Assembly: GCA_030762935.1 (NCBI GenBank)
Contig: CM060898.1
Coordinates: 101,501,281 to 101,565,280, forward strand
Origin: Hymenopus coronatus
Taxonomy: Eukaryota > Arthropoda > Insecta > Mantodea > Hymenopodidae
DNA: 64,000 nt
Direction of reading: 5' to 3'
The translations under genes were made by a program, and so were the position numbers. The first letter of the stretch is position 1; each line of letters begins with the position of its first letter. Of this stretch, positions 1 to 10,866 are shown piece by piece. A model generated the notes under the pieces. The model worked only from the letters and a program-made list of their open reading frames with translations. It made no database searches and was not told the origin of the DNA.

Positions 1-272
1 TAGTTTGGGGTGGGGGGATTTTTCTCAAAATCTTCGTGTCGCATCCCTGGAAGAAACTAAACTTAAATACCAATTTTGGTATTTTACCGACTTTTCGTTT
101 TTGAGTTATCGTGTTCACAAACACACGGACACACACACACACACGGACCTTTTTATGAAAATGCCTTTTTTGGATATAAGGGACCCTAAAACATATATTT
201 CCGTTGAAATCTCGTAATCGAGTTTTTGGTCTCTATACACTATGCACATAGTGTGTGTAGAGAAAGTAAAAA
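1..272 (+). repeat. HINE-like repeat, tail part cut by window edge
   Basis: Begins at the TAGTTTGGGGTGGGGGGATT block and runs through a CA tract (118-146) to the terminal palindrome and GAGAAAGTAAAAA. Confidence 0.9.
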
Positions 273-299
273 TGCAATGGCATTTAAAGCAAGGAACTT

Positions 300-610
300 C
301 TGGTCCCCGTCCAGAAGTATTTTGTGATGACAGACACAATGGCGATTCACAATGATTGATCCAAAAGTTGGCTAAAGTATGAAGCCCGGAACTTAAAGTA
401 CATTGTAAGTTGCCATCAGGGTATGTCATCTCAAAATAATCTGAGACATCCTTGTGGTTTTAGGAGAAAATGCGGGTCAGCTAAGGACATTTAATGCCAT
501 GTCGCCATGTTGGCATAGTAGCCTAGCGTTAGAGCTGAAAGTAGACCGTGGTTCGAATCCCGACTATGCCATCGAATTTTTCAGTCTAACTGCCGTTTCA
601 TCTTCACTTA
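300..610 (+). repeat. tRNA-like dispersed repeat, copy 1
   Basis: Contains a degraded tRNA-like box pair (TAGCCTAGCGTTAGAGC, then GGTTCGAATCCC) bracketed by GGCATAG and CTATGCC. It is preceded by the blocks ACTTAAAGTA and GTCATCTCAAAATAAT. The same order recurs at 11990-12265, so this is an interspersed SINE-like family, not a functional tRNA. The T-stem does not pair well. Confidence 0.6.
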
Positions 611-671
611 CGTGGGAGAAAAAACTAATTCACATTTTGTGAGAATATCTTGTTTCAGAATAGGTAGAAAA

Positions 672-1491
672 ATCTTATGTGTTACACTCACATGACTTTC
701 TCTAGCTGTTCTACAAACGTCATACATAAGAATCTTCTTCTTTCTGCACCTTGCTAATCGAGGTACTCATTAGCACAATGTTCTTATTATTTAGTTCCGT
801 ATAAGTAGGAAGAAAATAAGGGAATACACTATGCTAAACCAATAGTCAAATGTTTTAAAAGCTGTTTTAAATGCTTCTTTTCTTGGCCAGGAGTAGAACA
901 AAAGAAAAACAGACACTCCCGTCTGAGAAAAGTATAAGTACTTCACAACTGAAACTTATAACAATGAATACCTCGAAAACGGTAAGCTGAACGAGAAAAA
1001 TGTATAAGACATAACTTGTTTATTTTAACAAGACCTAATTTTTTTGTATGGTAAGTTTTTGTCTATCTCTTACGGTTTACCAGTTATGCCAAATTAAGCA
1101 AAATTCATTCAGAATAAACAGCTCTTCAGAAGCTATTCCCAGAAAATTCAAGATATACATTTTATATACTAGGTAAATATCTTTAATATATGATATTTTA
1201 ATCAAAATTATTAGGGCCATTTTTAAGAAAATCAAAATTTTCGAAAAAAGTTCCATGTGAAGGGTAGATACAAAGATACAAAACTTAAATACTAAGCTTG
1301 GTATTTTAACTTCTTTTCGTTTTTGAGTTATCGTGTTCACAGACACATGGACACACACAGACCTTTTTCTGAAAATGCTTTTTTTGGATACAGGGGGTCC
1401 TAAAACATGTATTTCCAGTGAAATCTCGGTATCAATACAATACTTCTCTATCCCTATGTACATTGTATATTTGGGGCTAGAGAAAGTAAAA
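672..1491 (+). repeat. HINE-like repeat, near complete
   Basis: The head TCTTATGTGTTACACTCACA is at 672. The tail ends GGGGCTAGAGAAAGTAAAA. The palindrome is weaker here (ATGTACATTGTATA). Confidence 0.9.
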
Positions 1492-1611
1492 GTAGATAAT
1501 TATTTTATAAAATAGATTATCAGTTTGATATTTAATGTATTATGTGGCTTTATGCTATAACCATCTATGAAGGAACACATACTTCTTTAGTTTCCAACTA
1601 CTATATATAAC

Positions 1612-1716
1612 ATTATTTATCTTGATTAGCATAAAGTAGATAGAGGATATAGCTTGTGAAACAACAACTTTTGTTGAAGGGTAGAGAAAGTCACGTGAAT
1701 AGAACACATTTGATTT
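1612..1716 (-). repeat. HINE-like repeat, head fragment
   Basis: Only the head ~100 bp in reverse orientation, ending GAGAAAGTCACGTGAATAGA / ACACATTTGA. Confidence 0.8.
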
Positions 1717-1935
1717 TTTGTATCCTTGTGATTCAAGGAGAACGGAATGTGAACGAAATTGCATCTTTAAAACATTTGACTATTGCCATCATAATCCCAT
1801 ATTTCCTTAGTATATACAGAACATATGCTAAAGCTATATCTGTTCATTTTTATCTTGGTCAACATGTAGTACATAATTTTCAAGGCTTTGCCTTTTTTCA
1901 GAGTAGATATAGTCATGTGAAAGTAACAGACACCA

Positions 1936-2793
1936 TTTTTACTTTCTCTATACTCACTATGTACATAGTGTGTAGAGAAGGTATTGCACTCCACCAAAAA
2001 TTCGATACCGAGATTTCACCGGAAATATATGTATTAGATTCCCCTGTATCCAAAAAAAAAAAAAGGATTTTCAGAAAAAGGTCCGTGTGTGTGTCCGTGT
2101 GTCCCTGAACACGATAACTCAAAAACGAAAATTCGGTAAAATACCAAACTTGGTATTTAAGTTTAGTATCTTCCAGGGATGCGACACAAAGATTTTGAGA
2201 AAAATCCCCCCAACCCAAACTACCCTTTACATGGAACTTTTTAAGAAAATTTTGATTTTCTAAAAAATGGCTCTAACGATTTTGATTAAAATATCGTATA
2301 TTAAAGTTATTTACCTGACAAATAAAATGTATATTTTGAATTTTCTGGGAATAGCCTCTGAAGACTACTTTATTCTGAATGAACTTTCCATAACTACTTA
2401 AGCGTAAGAGATGGACAAAAACCTAACGCACAAAAAATGTAGAGCACGTTAAAACACACAATTTATGTTATATACATTTTTTCGTGGACTTCATCGTTTT
2501 TGAGATATTCCTTTTTCTTGGTTTCAGCTTTCAAAAACATACTTTTCTCATACAGGAATTTGTCAACTCCTGTCCATACAAACAAAGGAACATCAGTCAC
2601 ATAGCAACCAGCTTTTGGCTTTCACTTTAACCTATGGTGCTCCCTTATTCCACTTCTACTTACAATAAAGCAAGAAATAAGACTATTTCTGCTAATTTTT
2701 CTCGATTAGCCTGAAATAAATAAAAGATAAGCTTATTAACAATAATAATTTAAAGAGATATAGAGAAAGTCATGTGAATGGATCACATCAGAT
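1936..2793 (-). repeat. HINE-like repeat, complete
   Basis: Starts with the tail palindrome (TACTCACTATGTACATAGTG at 1951) and ends with the head (CATGTGAATGGATCACATCA). The TG tract is short. Confidence 0.92.
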
Positions 2794-2971
2794 TTTTTTG
2801 AACATAGATCATTTTGATATTCAATGTATTATGCTAAGCTATAATAATATATGAAGTTACATATAGATCTTTTAGTTTCTAATTGTTTATTACGTTATTT
2901 GGTGCTGTATTTATACATTCTCTAGCACATATGTATATGTACATAGTTGATAGAGAAGATATTCGAATTCT

Positions 2972-3123
2972 TTATGTAATTGCTGAAGGTTTTAAGCCCA
3001 TATTAACACTGTTGAGAATTTTCGGCTTCCCTAAATGTATATTATATTTTAGTAAAGCTAAGAGGATTTAATACAAATCAAACATTATATAATGGTAAAC
3101 GTAAAAAAAAAAATAAATAAATA
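2972..3123 (+). mobile_element. 152-bp insertion with 7-bp target duplication
   Basis: Flanked by direct GAATTCT (2965-2971 and 3124-3130), where the host repeat should be continuous (ATTCGA...). The insert ends in an A-rich AAATAAATAAATA tail, so a short retroposed sequence is likely. Its source is not recognised. Confidence 0.7.
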
Positions 3124-3527
3124 GAATTCTAGCCAAAAATTCTATACCTAGATTTCACCGGAAAAACATGTTTTAGGGTCCACTGTATTCAAAAAAATTA
3201 GTTTTAAAAAAAGGTCACGTGCATAACTCAAAAACGAAAAGACTGTTATATACCAAACTTTAAGTTCAGTATCTTCCAAGAATGCGGCACGAAGATGTTT
3301 AGGAATAATCCCCATTCTAAACTACCTTTTACATTGTACATTTTTCTAAAATTTTGAGTTTCTCAAAAATGGCTCTAATGTGTTTAATTAAAATACCGAA
3401 TATTAAAGGTGTTTATATGCAAAATAAAATGTGTATCTTAAACTTTCTGGGCATAGCCTCTGAATTTTGGATGAATTTTACTGAATTTCCATAACTGCTA
3501 AATCGTAATAGATAGACAAAAAACTTC

Positions 3528-3848
3528 GTTTCGTTTCGTCTTACCCTCCCCGTATTTGTAGCACAAGTCAATGCCTAGGACTCGGAAGCCTGTCGGGCAG
3601 CCAACGGCAAGAAACCTAAGAATGGAGAACCTGTTACCAGGGAAAATGAACATGAGGAAATGGATGATATCAAATGTAAGCGAAATTGATGACTGGAAAG
3701 GTGATGATTGACCAATTAGTGGAATGAGTGGCGGGGGAAACCGGAGGACCCGGAAAAAACCCGCCCAGGTGCAGCTTCGTCCACCTTAAATCCCACATAT
3801 GGGCGCTTGGGATCGAACTCGGATCGCTTAGATGGGAGGCGAGTTACC
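3528..3848 (-). mobile_element. tRNA-headed SINE (family F), copy 1
   Basis: Read on the minus strand it has a tRNA-like head (GCCTCCCATCTAAGCGATCC, then GAGTTCGATCCCAAGC) and a body with GGGTTTTTTCCGGGTCCTCC and GGTTTCCCCCGCC. The 23935-24160 copy has the same layout. It interrupts a HINE-like copy. Confidence 0.7.
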
Positions 3849-4239
3849 ACACAAAAATGTAGATCTCAGTAAAATACATACTTTATGCAATAAACGTCTT
3901 TTACTTAGAATTGACCGTTTCTGAGATATTCTTTCTTATTGGTTTCAATTTTAAACTAATTAATCTTTCTCAAACGGGACTATACAAATTGGAGCGAACC
4001 TCAGCTGTTTCACATACCGACCAGCTTTGAAAATATTTGACTATCGCTTTAGTCTAATGCATTCCCCTCTACTTACAAGGAAGGAAGTAATAAGACATTT
4101 CTGCTAATGTTTATCTCGATTAGTAATATTTCGATAAAGAATAATCTTTTGTTAGAAACATTTTTTGTGGAACAAATAGAGAAAGTTGTTTGAATGAAAC
4201 ACATCAGATTTTTATGAATATTAATTAATTAATACGTTT

Positions 4240-6245
4240 TTATTTAGTATTTCTGACATTTAGTGCTTCTGTGAGTGTTAATTGTGTGATTGTTGCAGGC
4301 TGTTTATCTATTCTCTCTGATATTTAGTGTTAATTGTGTGATTGTTGCTGGTTGTTTATCTAGTATCTCTGTTATCTAGTGTGTTGTGTGATTGTTGCAG
4401 GTTTTTTATCTAGTATCTCTGATATCTAGTGTGTTGTGTGATTGCAGGTTGTTTATCTAGTATCTCTGATATCTAGTGTTTTGTGTGATTGTTTATCTAG
4501 TACCTCTGATATTTAGTGTTAATTGTGTGATTGTTGCAGGTTGTTTATCTATTATCTCGGATATTTAGTGTTAATTGTGTGATTGTTGCAGATTTTTTAT
4601 CTAGTATCTCTGATATTTAGGGTTTTGTGTGATTGTTGCAGGTTGTTTATCTAGTATCTCTGATATCTAGTGTTTTGTGTGATTGTTGCAGGTTGTTTAT
4701 CTAGTATCTCTGATATCTAGTGTTAATTGTGTGATTGTTGCAGATTGTTTATCTAGTATCTCTGATATCTAGTGTTTTGTCTGATTGTTGCAGATTGTTT
4801 ATCTAGTATCTCTGATATCTAGTGTTTTGTGTGACTGTTGCAGGTTGTTTATCTAGTATCTCTGATATCTAGTGTTTTGTGTGATTGCAGGTTGTTTATC
4901 TAGTATCTCTGACATCAATGTGTTTTGTGTGATTGCAGGTTGTTTATCTGGTATCTCTGATATCTCGTGTTTTGTGTGATTGCAGGTTGTTTATCTGGTA
5001 TCTCTGATATCTAGTGTTTTGTGTGATTGTTTATCTAGTATCTGTGATATTTAGTGTTAATTGTGTGATTGTTGCAGGTTGTTTATCTAGTATCTCTGAT
5101 ATCTAGTGTTTTGTGTGATTGCAGGTTGTTTATCTAGTATCTCTGATATCTCGTGTTTTGTGTGATTGCAGGTTGTTTATCTAGTATCTCTGATATCTAG
5201 TGTTTTGTGTGATTGTTTATCTAGTATCTGTGATATTTAGTGTTAATTGTGTGATTGTTGCAGTTTGTTTATCTAGTATCTCTGATATTTAGTGTTAATT
5301 GTGTGATTGTTGCAGTTTGTTTATCTAGTATCTCTGATATTTAGTGTTAATTGTGTGATTGTTGCAGATTGTTTATCTAGTATCTCTGATATCTAGTGTT
5401 AATTGTGTGATTGTTGCAGATTGTTTATCTAGTATCTGATATCTAGTGTTAATTGTGTGATTGTTGCAGATTGTTTATCTAGTATCTCTGATATTTAGTG
5501 TTAATTGTGTGATTGTTGCAGTTTGTTTATCTAGTATCTCTGATATTTAGTGTTAATTGTGTGATTGTTGCAATTTGTTTATATAGTATCTCTGATATCT
5601 AGTGTTAATTGTGTGATTGTTGCAGATTGTTTATCTAGTATCTGTGATATTTAGTGTTAATTGTGTGATTGTTGCAGATTGTTTATCTAGTATCTCTGAT
5701 ATCTAGTGTTAATTGTGTGATTGTTGCAGATTGTTTATCTAGTATCTGATATTTAGTGTTAATTGTGTGATTGTTGCAGTTTGTTTATCTAGTATCTCTG
5801 ATATCTTGTGTTAATTGTGTGATTGTTGCAGTTTGTTTATATAGTATCTCTGATATCTAGTGTTAATTGTGTGATTGTTGCAGTTTGTTTATCTAGTATC
5901 TCTGATATCTTGTGTTAATTGTGATTGTTGCAGTTTGTTTATCTAGTATCTCTGATATCTAGTGTTAATTGTGTGATTGTTGCAGGTTGTTTATCTAGTA
6001 TCTCTGATATCTAGTGTTTTGCGTGATTGTTTATCTAGTATCTGTGATATTTAGTGTTAATTGTGTGATTGTTGCAGGTTGTTTATCTAGTATCTCTGAT
6101 ATCTAGTGTTTTGCGTGATTGTTTATCTAGTATCTCTGATATTCAGTGTTTGACTTGCAGGTTGTTTATCTAGTAGCTCTGATATCTAGTGTTTTGCGTG
6201 ATTGTTTATCTAGTGTCTCTGATATTCAGTGTTTGACTGTTGCAG
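4240..6245 (+). repeat. ~50-bp minisatellite carrying repeated splice acceptors
   Basis: About 40 tandem units, mostly ~50 bp with shorter ~36-bp variants. The unit is roughly TTTATCTAGTATCTCTGATA / TCTAGTGTTAATTGTGTGAT / TGTTGCAGGTTG. By hand count about 32 units end in an intact GCAG with a branch-point-like TTAAT some 18 nt before it. Short units skip from TGTGATT straight to GTTTATC. Subtypes are ordered: units with GGTTG and GTTTTG dominate at both ends, and units with AGATTG/AGTTTG and GTTAATTG dominate in the middle (about 5230-5940). That pattern suggests internal block amplification. The final unit is continuous with the real ap acceptor and exon, so the array evidently grew from the intron-exon boundary itself. 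Confidence 0.95.
6218..6245 (+). promoter_or_regulatory. 3' splice site of the ap LIM2 exon
   Basis: The acceptor reads ...TTTGACTGTTGCAG before GTTGTTTGGG. The frame after AG gives the second base set of an Arg codon (..G) and then Leu-Phe-Gly-Met-Lys-Arg-Cys, as expected for the start of LIM2 in this family. The same TGTTGCAG|GTTGTTT string is repeated many times directly upstream; only this copy continues into GGGATGAAGCGG. Confidence 0.85.
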
Positions 6246-6697
6246 GTTGTTTGGGATGAAGCGGTGCGCGCGGTGCCAAGCAGCCATCCTGTTCACAGAG
6301 CTTGTGATGCGGGCCAGAGATCTGGTGTTCCATGTGCACTGTTTTACATGCGCCGTATGCAACGCGACGCTTGCCAAGGGCGACCACTTCGGCATGCGGG
6401 ATAGCGCCGTGCTCTGTCGCCTGCACTACGAGCTGGCGCTGTCGGAGCAACCGCCCCCTAGCCCCGCAACTGCCACTGCGCCGCCCTTCCCGCCCTCCGG
6501 AACCTACCATCCACCCTTCCCGTCGCCGGAGTTCCATCCTCATCACCACCACCACCCGCCGCCTCCGCCGGGGGAAGGTGTGCAGACCAAAGTGCCCTAC
6601 TTCAATGGAGCGGCGCCGCCGACGGGCACCACGCGACAGAAAGGCAGGCCGAGAAAAAGGAAACCAAAAGATTTGGAGGCAATGACAGCTAACCTCG
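6246..6697 (+). CDS. ap: Internal exon of apterous-type LIM-homeobox gene (LIM2 + linker)
   Basis: This exon encodes part of a nuclear LIM-homeodomain transcription factor of the apterous/Lhx2/Lhx9 group, which in insects specifies dorsal wing and neuronal identity. It lies between an acceptor (TTGACTGTTGCAG, AG at 6244-6245) and a donor (CTCG|GTAAGT, GT at 6698). It is 452 nt: one phase base, 150 codons, one trailing base. Counting the Leu at 6247 as residue 1, the second LIM zinc finger has ligands C7, C10, H29, C32 and C35, C38, C57, H60, with the conserved VMRARDLVFH and GDHFGMRD blocks. Residues 69-108 are Pro-rich with a five-His run. Residues 132-139 are the basic KGRPRKRK motif that precedes the homeodomain in this family, followed by DLEAMTANL. 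LIM1 should be upstream and the homeobox downstream; neither is in the window. The exon is strikingly GC-rich against AT-rich surroundings. Which insect ap paralogue (a or b) this is cannot be told. Confidence 0.93.
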
Positions 6698-6703
6698 GTA
6701 AGT
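6696..6703 (+). promoter_or_regulatory. 5' splice site after ap LIM2 exon
   Basis: CG|GTAAGT matches the donor consensus. Reading past it loses similarity to LIM-homeobox proteins, although a frame stays open to 6852. Confidence 0.8.
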
Positions 6704-6868
6704 ATCATATTGTTCCAAAATCTGAAACCCGTCCCACAGATGTCGTTACTTTTCAAATCCTTGTATGTGATAGCTTGTGTACAGCAAACGCCACAAAAAA
6801 GTTGCTAATTTTATCAATAAACGCAGCTCTTCTTATCGAAACTATTAAATAAATGGATATTTACAATA

Positions 6869-7099
6869 CAGAGTGACGTAAAAGTCCCTGGACATGGGGT
6901 AAAGATTGAATTTATGTTTCATTACAAATACAAACAATACTTACCATTATTTCTTATGTCCAAACTGTTTTCCGTCTGCATTAACACGCTTTGAAGTGGT
7001 AATAACAACTTAACGGGTTTAAACTTCCTACTGCACTACGTCTTACTGGTACTTTCGTTTTCTTTTAGCCAACTGTTTGGTGACTTTTGCGTCACCCTA
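6869..7099. mobile_element. Small MITE with TA target duplication
   Basis: A 231-bp segment flanked by TA (6867-6868 and 7100-7101). Inverted ends are CAGAGTGACGTAAAAGTC on the left and the complement of TGACTTTTGCGTCACCCTA on the right. TA duplication and this end type suit a Tc1/mariner-class non-autonomous element. It has no coding capacity. Confidence 0.7.
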
Positions 7100-7244
7100 T
7101 ATAATGAATGATTCATAAAGAATTGATTTAAATTAAAAGCTTTATAGTGATGATAATGATAATTTCACGACTGGCGTTCATAAAATAGAGCGTAGGTTCC
7201 AGGCTTATAGGTCGTGGTTTAACTAAGCGAGAGATGAAAATGAA

Positions 7245-8024
7245 TTTTCTCTTTCTCTAGCATGCATATAGACCGCAAGTAGTAGGCTGAGAAAGTACGG
7301 TATTCCACCAAAATATGATACCGATATTTCAACGGAAATATGTTCCTTAACAACCCTTGAAATAAAAAAATAGAAAAGCTCGAGTGTGTTTTAAGTTTAG
7401 TGTCTTCCAAGGATGCGACACAAAGATTTTCAGAAAAACCCTTCCACTTCAAATTACCCTTTACATGGAACATTTTTCGAAGTTCTCGATTTTCTGAAAA
7501 TAGTTAACCATTTTGATTAAAATGCTGTGTATTATAGATGTTTACAAGACGAAATAAATATCCCGAATTTCTTGTGAATAGCCCCTGAAGTCCTCTCCAT
7601 ACTAAATGACTTTTGTTTAACTGGTTTAAGAGATAGACAAATACTTATTGCGCATAATAATGTAGATGTCGTTATAATATCAATTTATATCATGTAGGTT
7701 TTCTTGTAGAGCTAACTATTTCTGAGACATTCCTGCTATTGGTTTCAGAATAAAATACTTAAACGTTTCTCAAATGGAAAGCCCTCATCCGTTTCATAGC
7801 TCTTATTCTGCTCCCGGCCTTGAAAAAGAACAGAAGACAATTGCATAGCGACAGCTTTTGAAAGATTTAACTATCGCTTCAGCCTAGTGATTTTACCTTT
7901 TATTTATAAGAATTAAGTAATAAGATTGTTGATTTGCATGAAGTACATTAAAGAATAATATTTTGTAAGATTAGTTTGTTTACAGAACAGGTAGAGAAAG
8001 TTATGTGTATGGAACATATATGAT
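7245..8024 (-). repeat. HINE-like repeat, diverged, CA tract deleted
   Basis: Tail CTTTCTCTAGCATGCATATA to head AGTTATGTGTATGGAACATA. The usual TG/CA segment is missing near 7375. Confidence 0.85.
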
Positions 8025-8488
8025 TTTTCAGTCTGGTTTTCCTTTAACAAGAAGAGCTTATTTATTCTACATAAAATAAATGACTGTAGCTAAAGAAAGA
8101 TTTATATAAGGTATTCCGATTTTTGCTTTTGGTGTTACTGTGGGTAACAAACATTTGAGTTTATCTGCTCTATTACATGCATTAGCCTTTTTTGTTCTCT
8201 TTTTATTGAAAGGAATGCCCTAGATTTGAAAGCCGTTGAGGCTGTGTCAGTATGCCGGCGGTAACTGGAAATTATGCCCGCGGGGAGGTTTTAACGTCGA
8301 TGTAAAGTCTCCTACACCAGCTGGGATGAATTCTGTAATGCCATGTGTCTCTGAAGAATTATTACAACTGCCATTCAATTTACCATACGTATTCTAGAAG
8401 AATTTTACACTTAAATTGCTATGGAAACAACTGTATACAACAACCGTAAAATATAATCGATATTTGACTGGTTTTACCGATCTTCGTT
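8025..8488. other. Lower-copy AT-rich intronic sequence
   Basis: No coding frame or known repeat recognised. It contains a short GC-rich patch (GCCGGCGGTAACTGG and ATGCCCGCGGGGAGG, about 8252-8290) of unknown origin. Confidence 0.4.
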
Positions 8489-9473
8489 ATTACTTTCTCT
8501 ATACGTATTATGCACATAGTGTATAGAGAAGGTATTGTAACGCACCCAAAAATTCGATACCGAAATTTCACCGGAAATACACGTTTTAGGTCTCCTGTAT
8601 CCAAAAATAGCATTTTTAGAGAAAGGCCCGTGTGTCCGTGAGTCTGTGAACACGATTACTCAAAAACGAAAAGTCGGTCACATACCAACTTGGTATTTAA
8701 GTTTAGTATTTTCTACGGATGCCTAACGATTATTTTCAATAAAATCTTATACTACAAATAAAGAACATTTCTCTTTAAGTCTTAGTATATCAATAAATCA
8801 TCAGAATTGCATTGAAAAAATAATTATTGCACAATACTTAAAATAATAATTTAATCTATATTTAAATATAAGAACACTATATTCTAAAGAAGTTAATTAA
8901 TCCCTTTTACATGGAAAATATTTCGAAAATGTTGATTTTCTCAAATTGGCTCTAACAATTTTGATTAAAATATCTTATATTTAAGATATTTACACGACAA
9001 ATAAAATGCATATCTTCAATTTTCTGGGAATAGCCTCTGAAGGCATGTTTGTTGCGGAGTTTTGCGTAACTGGAAGGTAGACAAAAATCCATCACACAAA
9101 AAATGTAGAGCTCGTTAAAACACACAATTTATGTCATATACATTTTTTTCGTGGGGTTCACCGTTTTTGAAATACTCCTTGTTGTTTGTTTCAGCTTTAA
9201 AATACTTATACTTTTCTGATATGGGAATTTTTCAACTCTTGTCCATACAAGCAAAGGTACTTCAAGCACATAGCAACCAGCTTTTAAAAGATTTGACTAT
9301 CGATTTAGCCTATGGTATTCCCTTATTTACCTTATACTTACAAGAAAGCAAGTAATAAGATCATTTCTGCTGAGTTTGTTCTCGATTAGCACTAAGTAAA
9401 TAGAAGAATAATATTTTTAACAATAATCTATTGCAGAGGTGTAGAGATAGTCATGTGAGTGGAACACACAAGA
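8489..9473 (-). repeat. HINE-like repeat with internal rearrangement
   Basis: Standard tail and head, but 8725-8905 is replaced by unrelated AT-rich sequence. The body resumes at CCCTTTTACATGGAAAATAT. Confidence 0.88.
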
Positions 9474-9573
9474 TTTTTTGTATTATTGATTTGCTCATTC
9501 CGTTATTTTATTACAGTAAGCACCGTTTGGGTGATACGGTCGTTATTGCCGTCGTTAATCTAAATTCTAAAAC

Positions 9574-10140
9574 TCTGATGTGCTCCATTCGAATGTTTTT
9601 GTAGCTGTTCCACGTGTAAACTATTCTTATATAAGACTATTCTTTTATCTTCAGCATACTAGTGGAGATAAACACTAGCAGAATTGTTTTCTTGTAAGTA
9701 GAAGGGAAATAAGTGAATACACTAGGCTAAATCGATAGTCAAATCTTTTAAAAACTTGTGAAAACACTTATTTTCCGTTCAGAGTAAACAAAAGTGAGAC
9801 GAAAAGAACACAGAAAGCTTGAAGTACTTTAAATTAAAACCAATAACATGGAATATCTCGGAAACAGTTAACTCTATAAAAATATATATGTATGTACGAG
9901 ACATAAATGTGTTTTAACTTGATCTACAGTTTTTGTTTACTACGCTTTTATCTGTCGCTTATGGTTTACCAATTATACAAAAGTTATTCAGAACAAAGGG
10001 GTTTACAGAGGCTACTCGCAGAATATTCAGGATATACATTTCCTTTGTTCTAAAAATACCATGTAAATGGTACTTTGGGATGAGGGGATTTTCCTGATAA
10101 TCTTCGTGTTACACCCTTGGAAGATACTGAACTTAAATAC

Positions 10141-10180
<40 letters not shown>

Positions 10181-10337
10181 CTCACAATCACCTTGTTTTA
10201 CAAATTATTTATTTTTTTTTATTCAAAGAACCCTAAAACATTTATTTCCGGTGAAATTTTGGTATCTAATTTTTGGGTGAAATACAATAAGCTTCTCCAT
10301 CCACTATGGAGATTGTACATACGGGCTTGAGAATAAA
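9574..10337 (+). repeat. HINE-like repeat with (CA)n
   Basis: Head CTGATGTGCTCCATTCGAAT. A (CA)~15 run at 10145-10174 sits at the family's usual internal position. The tail ends in a diverged palindrome. Confidence 0.88.
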
Positions 10338-10342
10338 AAGTT

Positions 10343-10866
10343 AACGAAACTTTAAAAATAAATAAAAACGTGTCCACATATTTTAGAGCCTGAAACATTC
10401 GCTTAATTTCACAACATTGTTTGTTGTACCTGTACAATATTTCTTTTTTGCAGACTTCTGTCTCGCTAAGCGGTTTTATTGAGAATATCAGATTGTGTAT
10501 ATTTTGCTACATTTTCTTGAGGGTTACATGTAACTGTCAAAAGCAAAATGCGGGTAACCTTGCTCTGAAAAAGCTATACCTCCACTTGCGGTAAAATCCT
10601 TGAGAACATGAACTAAAAATAGTGTCTGACATTTGGATCAATAGATAGACAAGTTGGCCTTAATATCAACGTGTTGTCAGACCCAGATGAACATTTGAAC
10701 AACTATGATATATTATATTTTAAAGTCCAGTATTTGTTCGCTTAAGTCCTCCCACCCGACAAAAGAAAACACCACACATTCATCGATTTTCTTCGTCTTA
10801 TTCTCCCAAAAGGATTTTCACTGAAACACCAGACATTGCTTATACGCATTAATATAATTTGACCCG
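10343..10866. other. Intronic sequence, nothing recognised
   Basis: AT-rich, no open frame above 75 codons on either strand, no repeat motif that I could match within the window. Confidence 0.4.

Larger units (their letters stand above)
2918..4209 (-). repeat. HINE-like repeat carrying two nested insertions
   Basis: One reverse copy whose tail (2918-2971) is separated from its body (3124 onward) by a 152-bp insert. A SINE at ~3528-3848 then splits its AGACAAAAACTT...ACCACACAAAAATG core. It ends in a diverged head at 4209, just before the minisatellite. Confidence 0.85.

Noticed and set aside
115..429. 104-codon minus-strand frame rich in Cys-Val
   Set aside because: Covers the repeat tail and its CA tract (VCVCVSVC translation), not a gene.
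520..580. Functional tRNA gene
   Set aside because: GGCATAG/CTATGCC ends pair, but the T-stem does not and no anticodon arm of normal size fits. A second decayed copy near 12180 shows it is a repeat.
4240..6245. CRISPR-like array of regular repeats
   Set aside because: Units are contiguous variants with no unique spacers, and the context is a eukaryotic intron.
6226..6756. 176-codon frame antisense to the ap exon
   Set aside because: Shadow of the GC-rich LIM exon; the sense strand has the LIM zinc ligands and splice sites.
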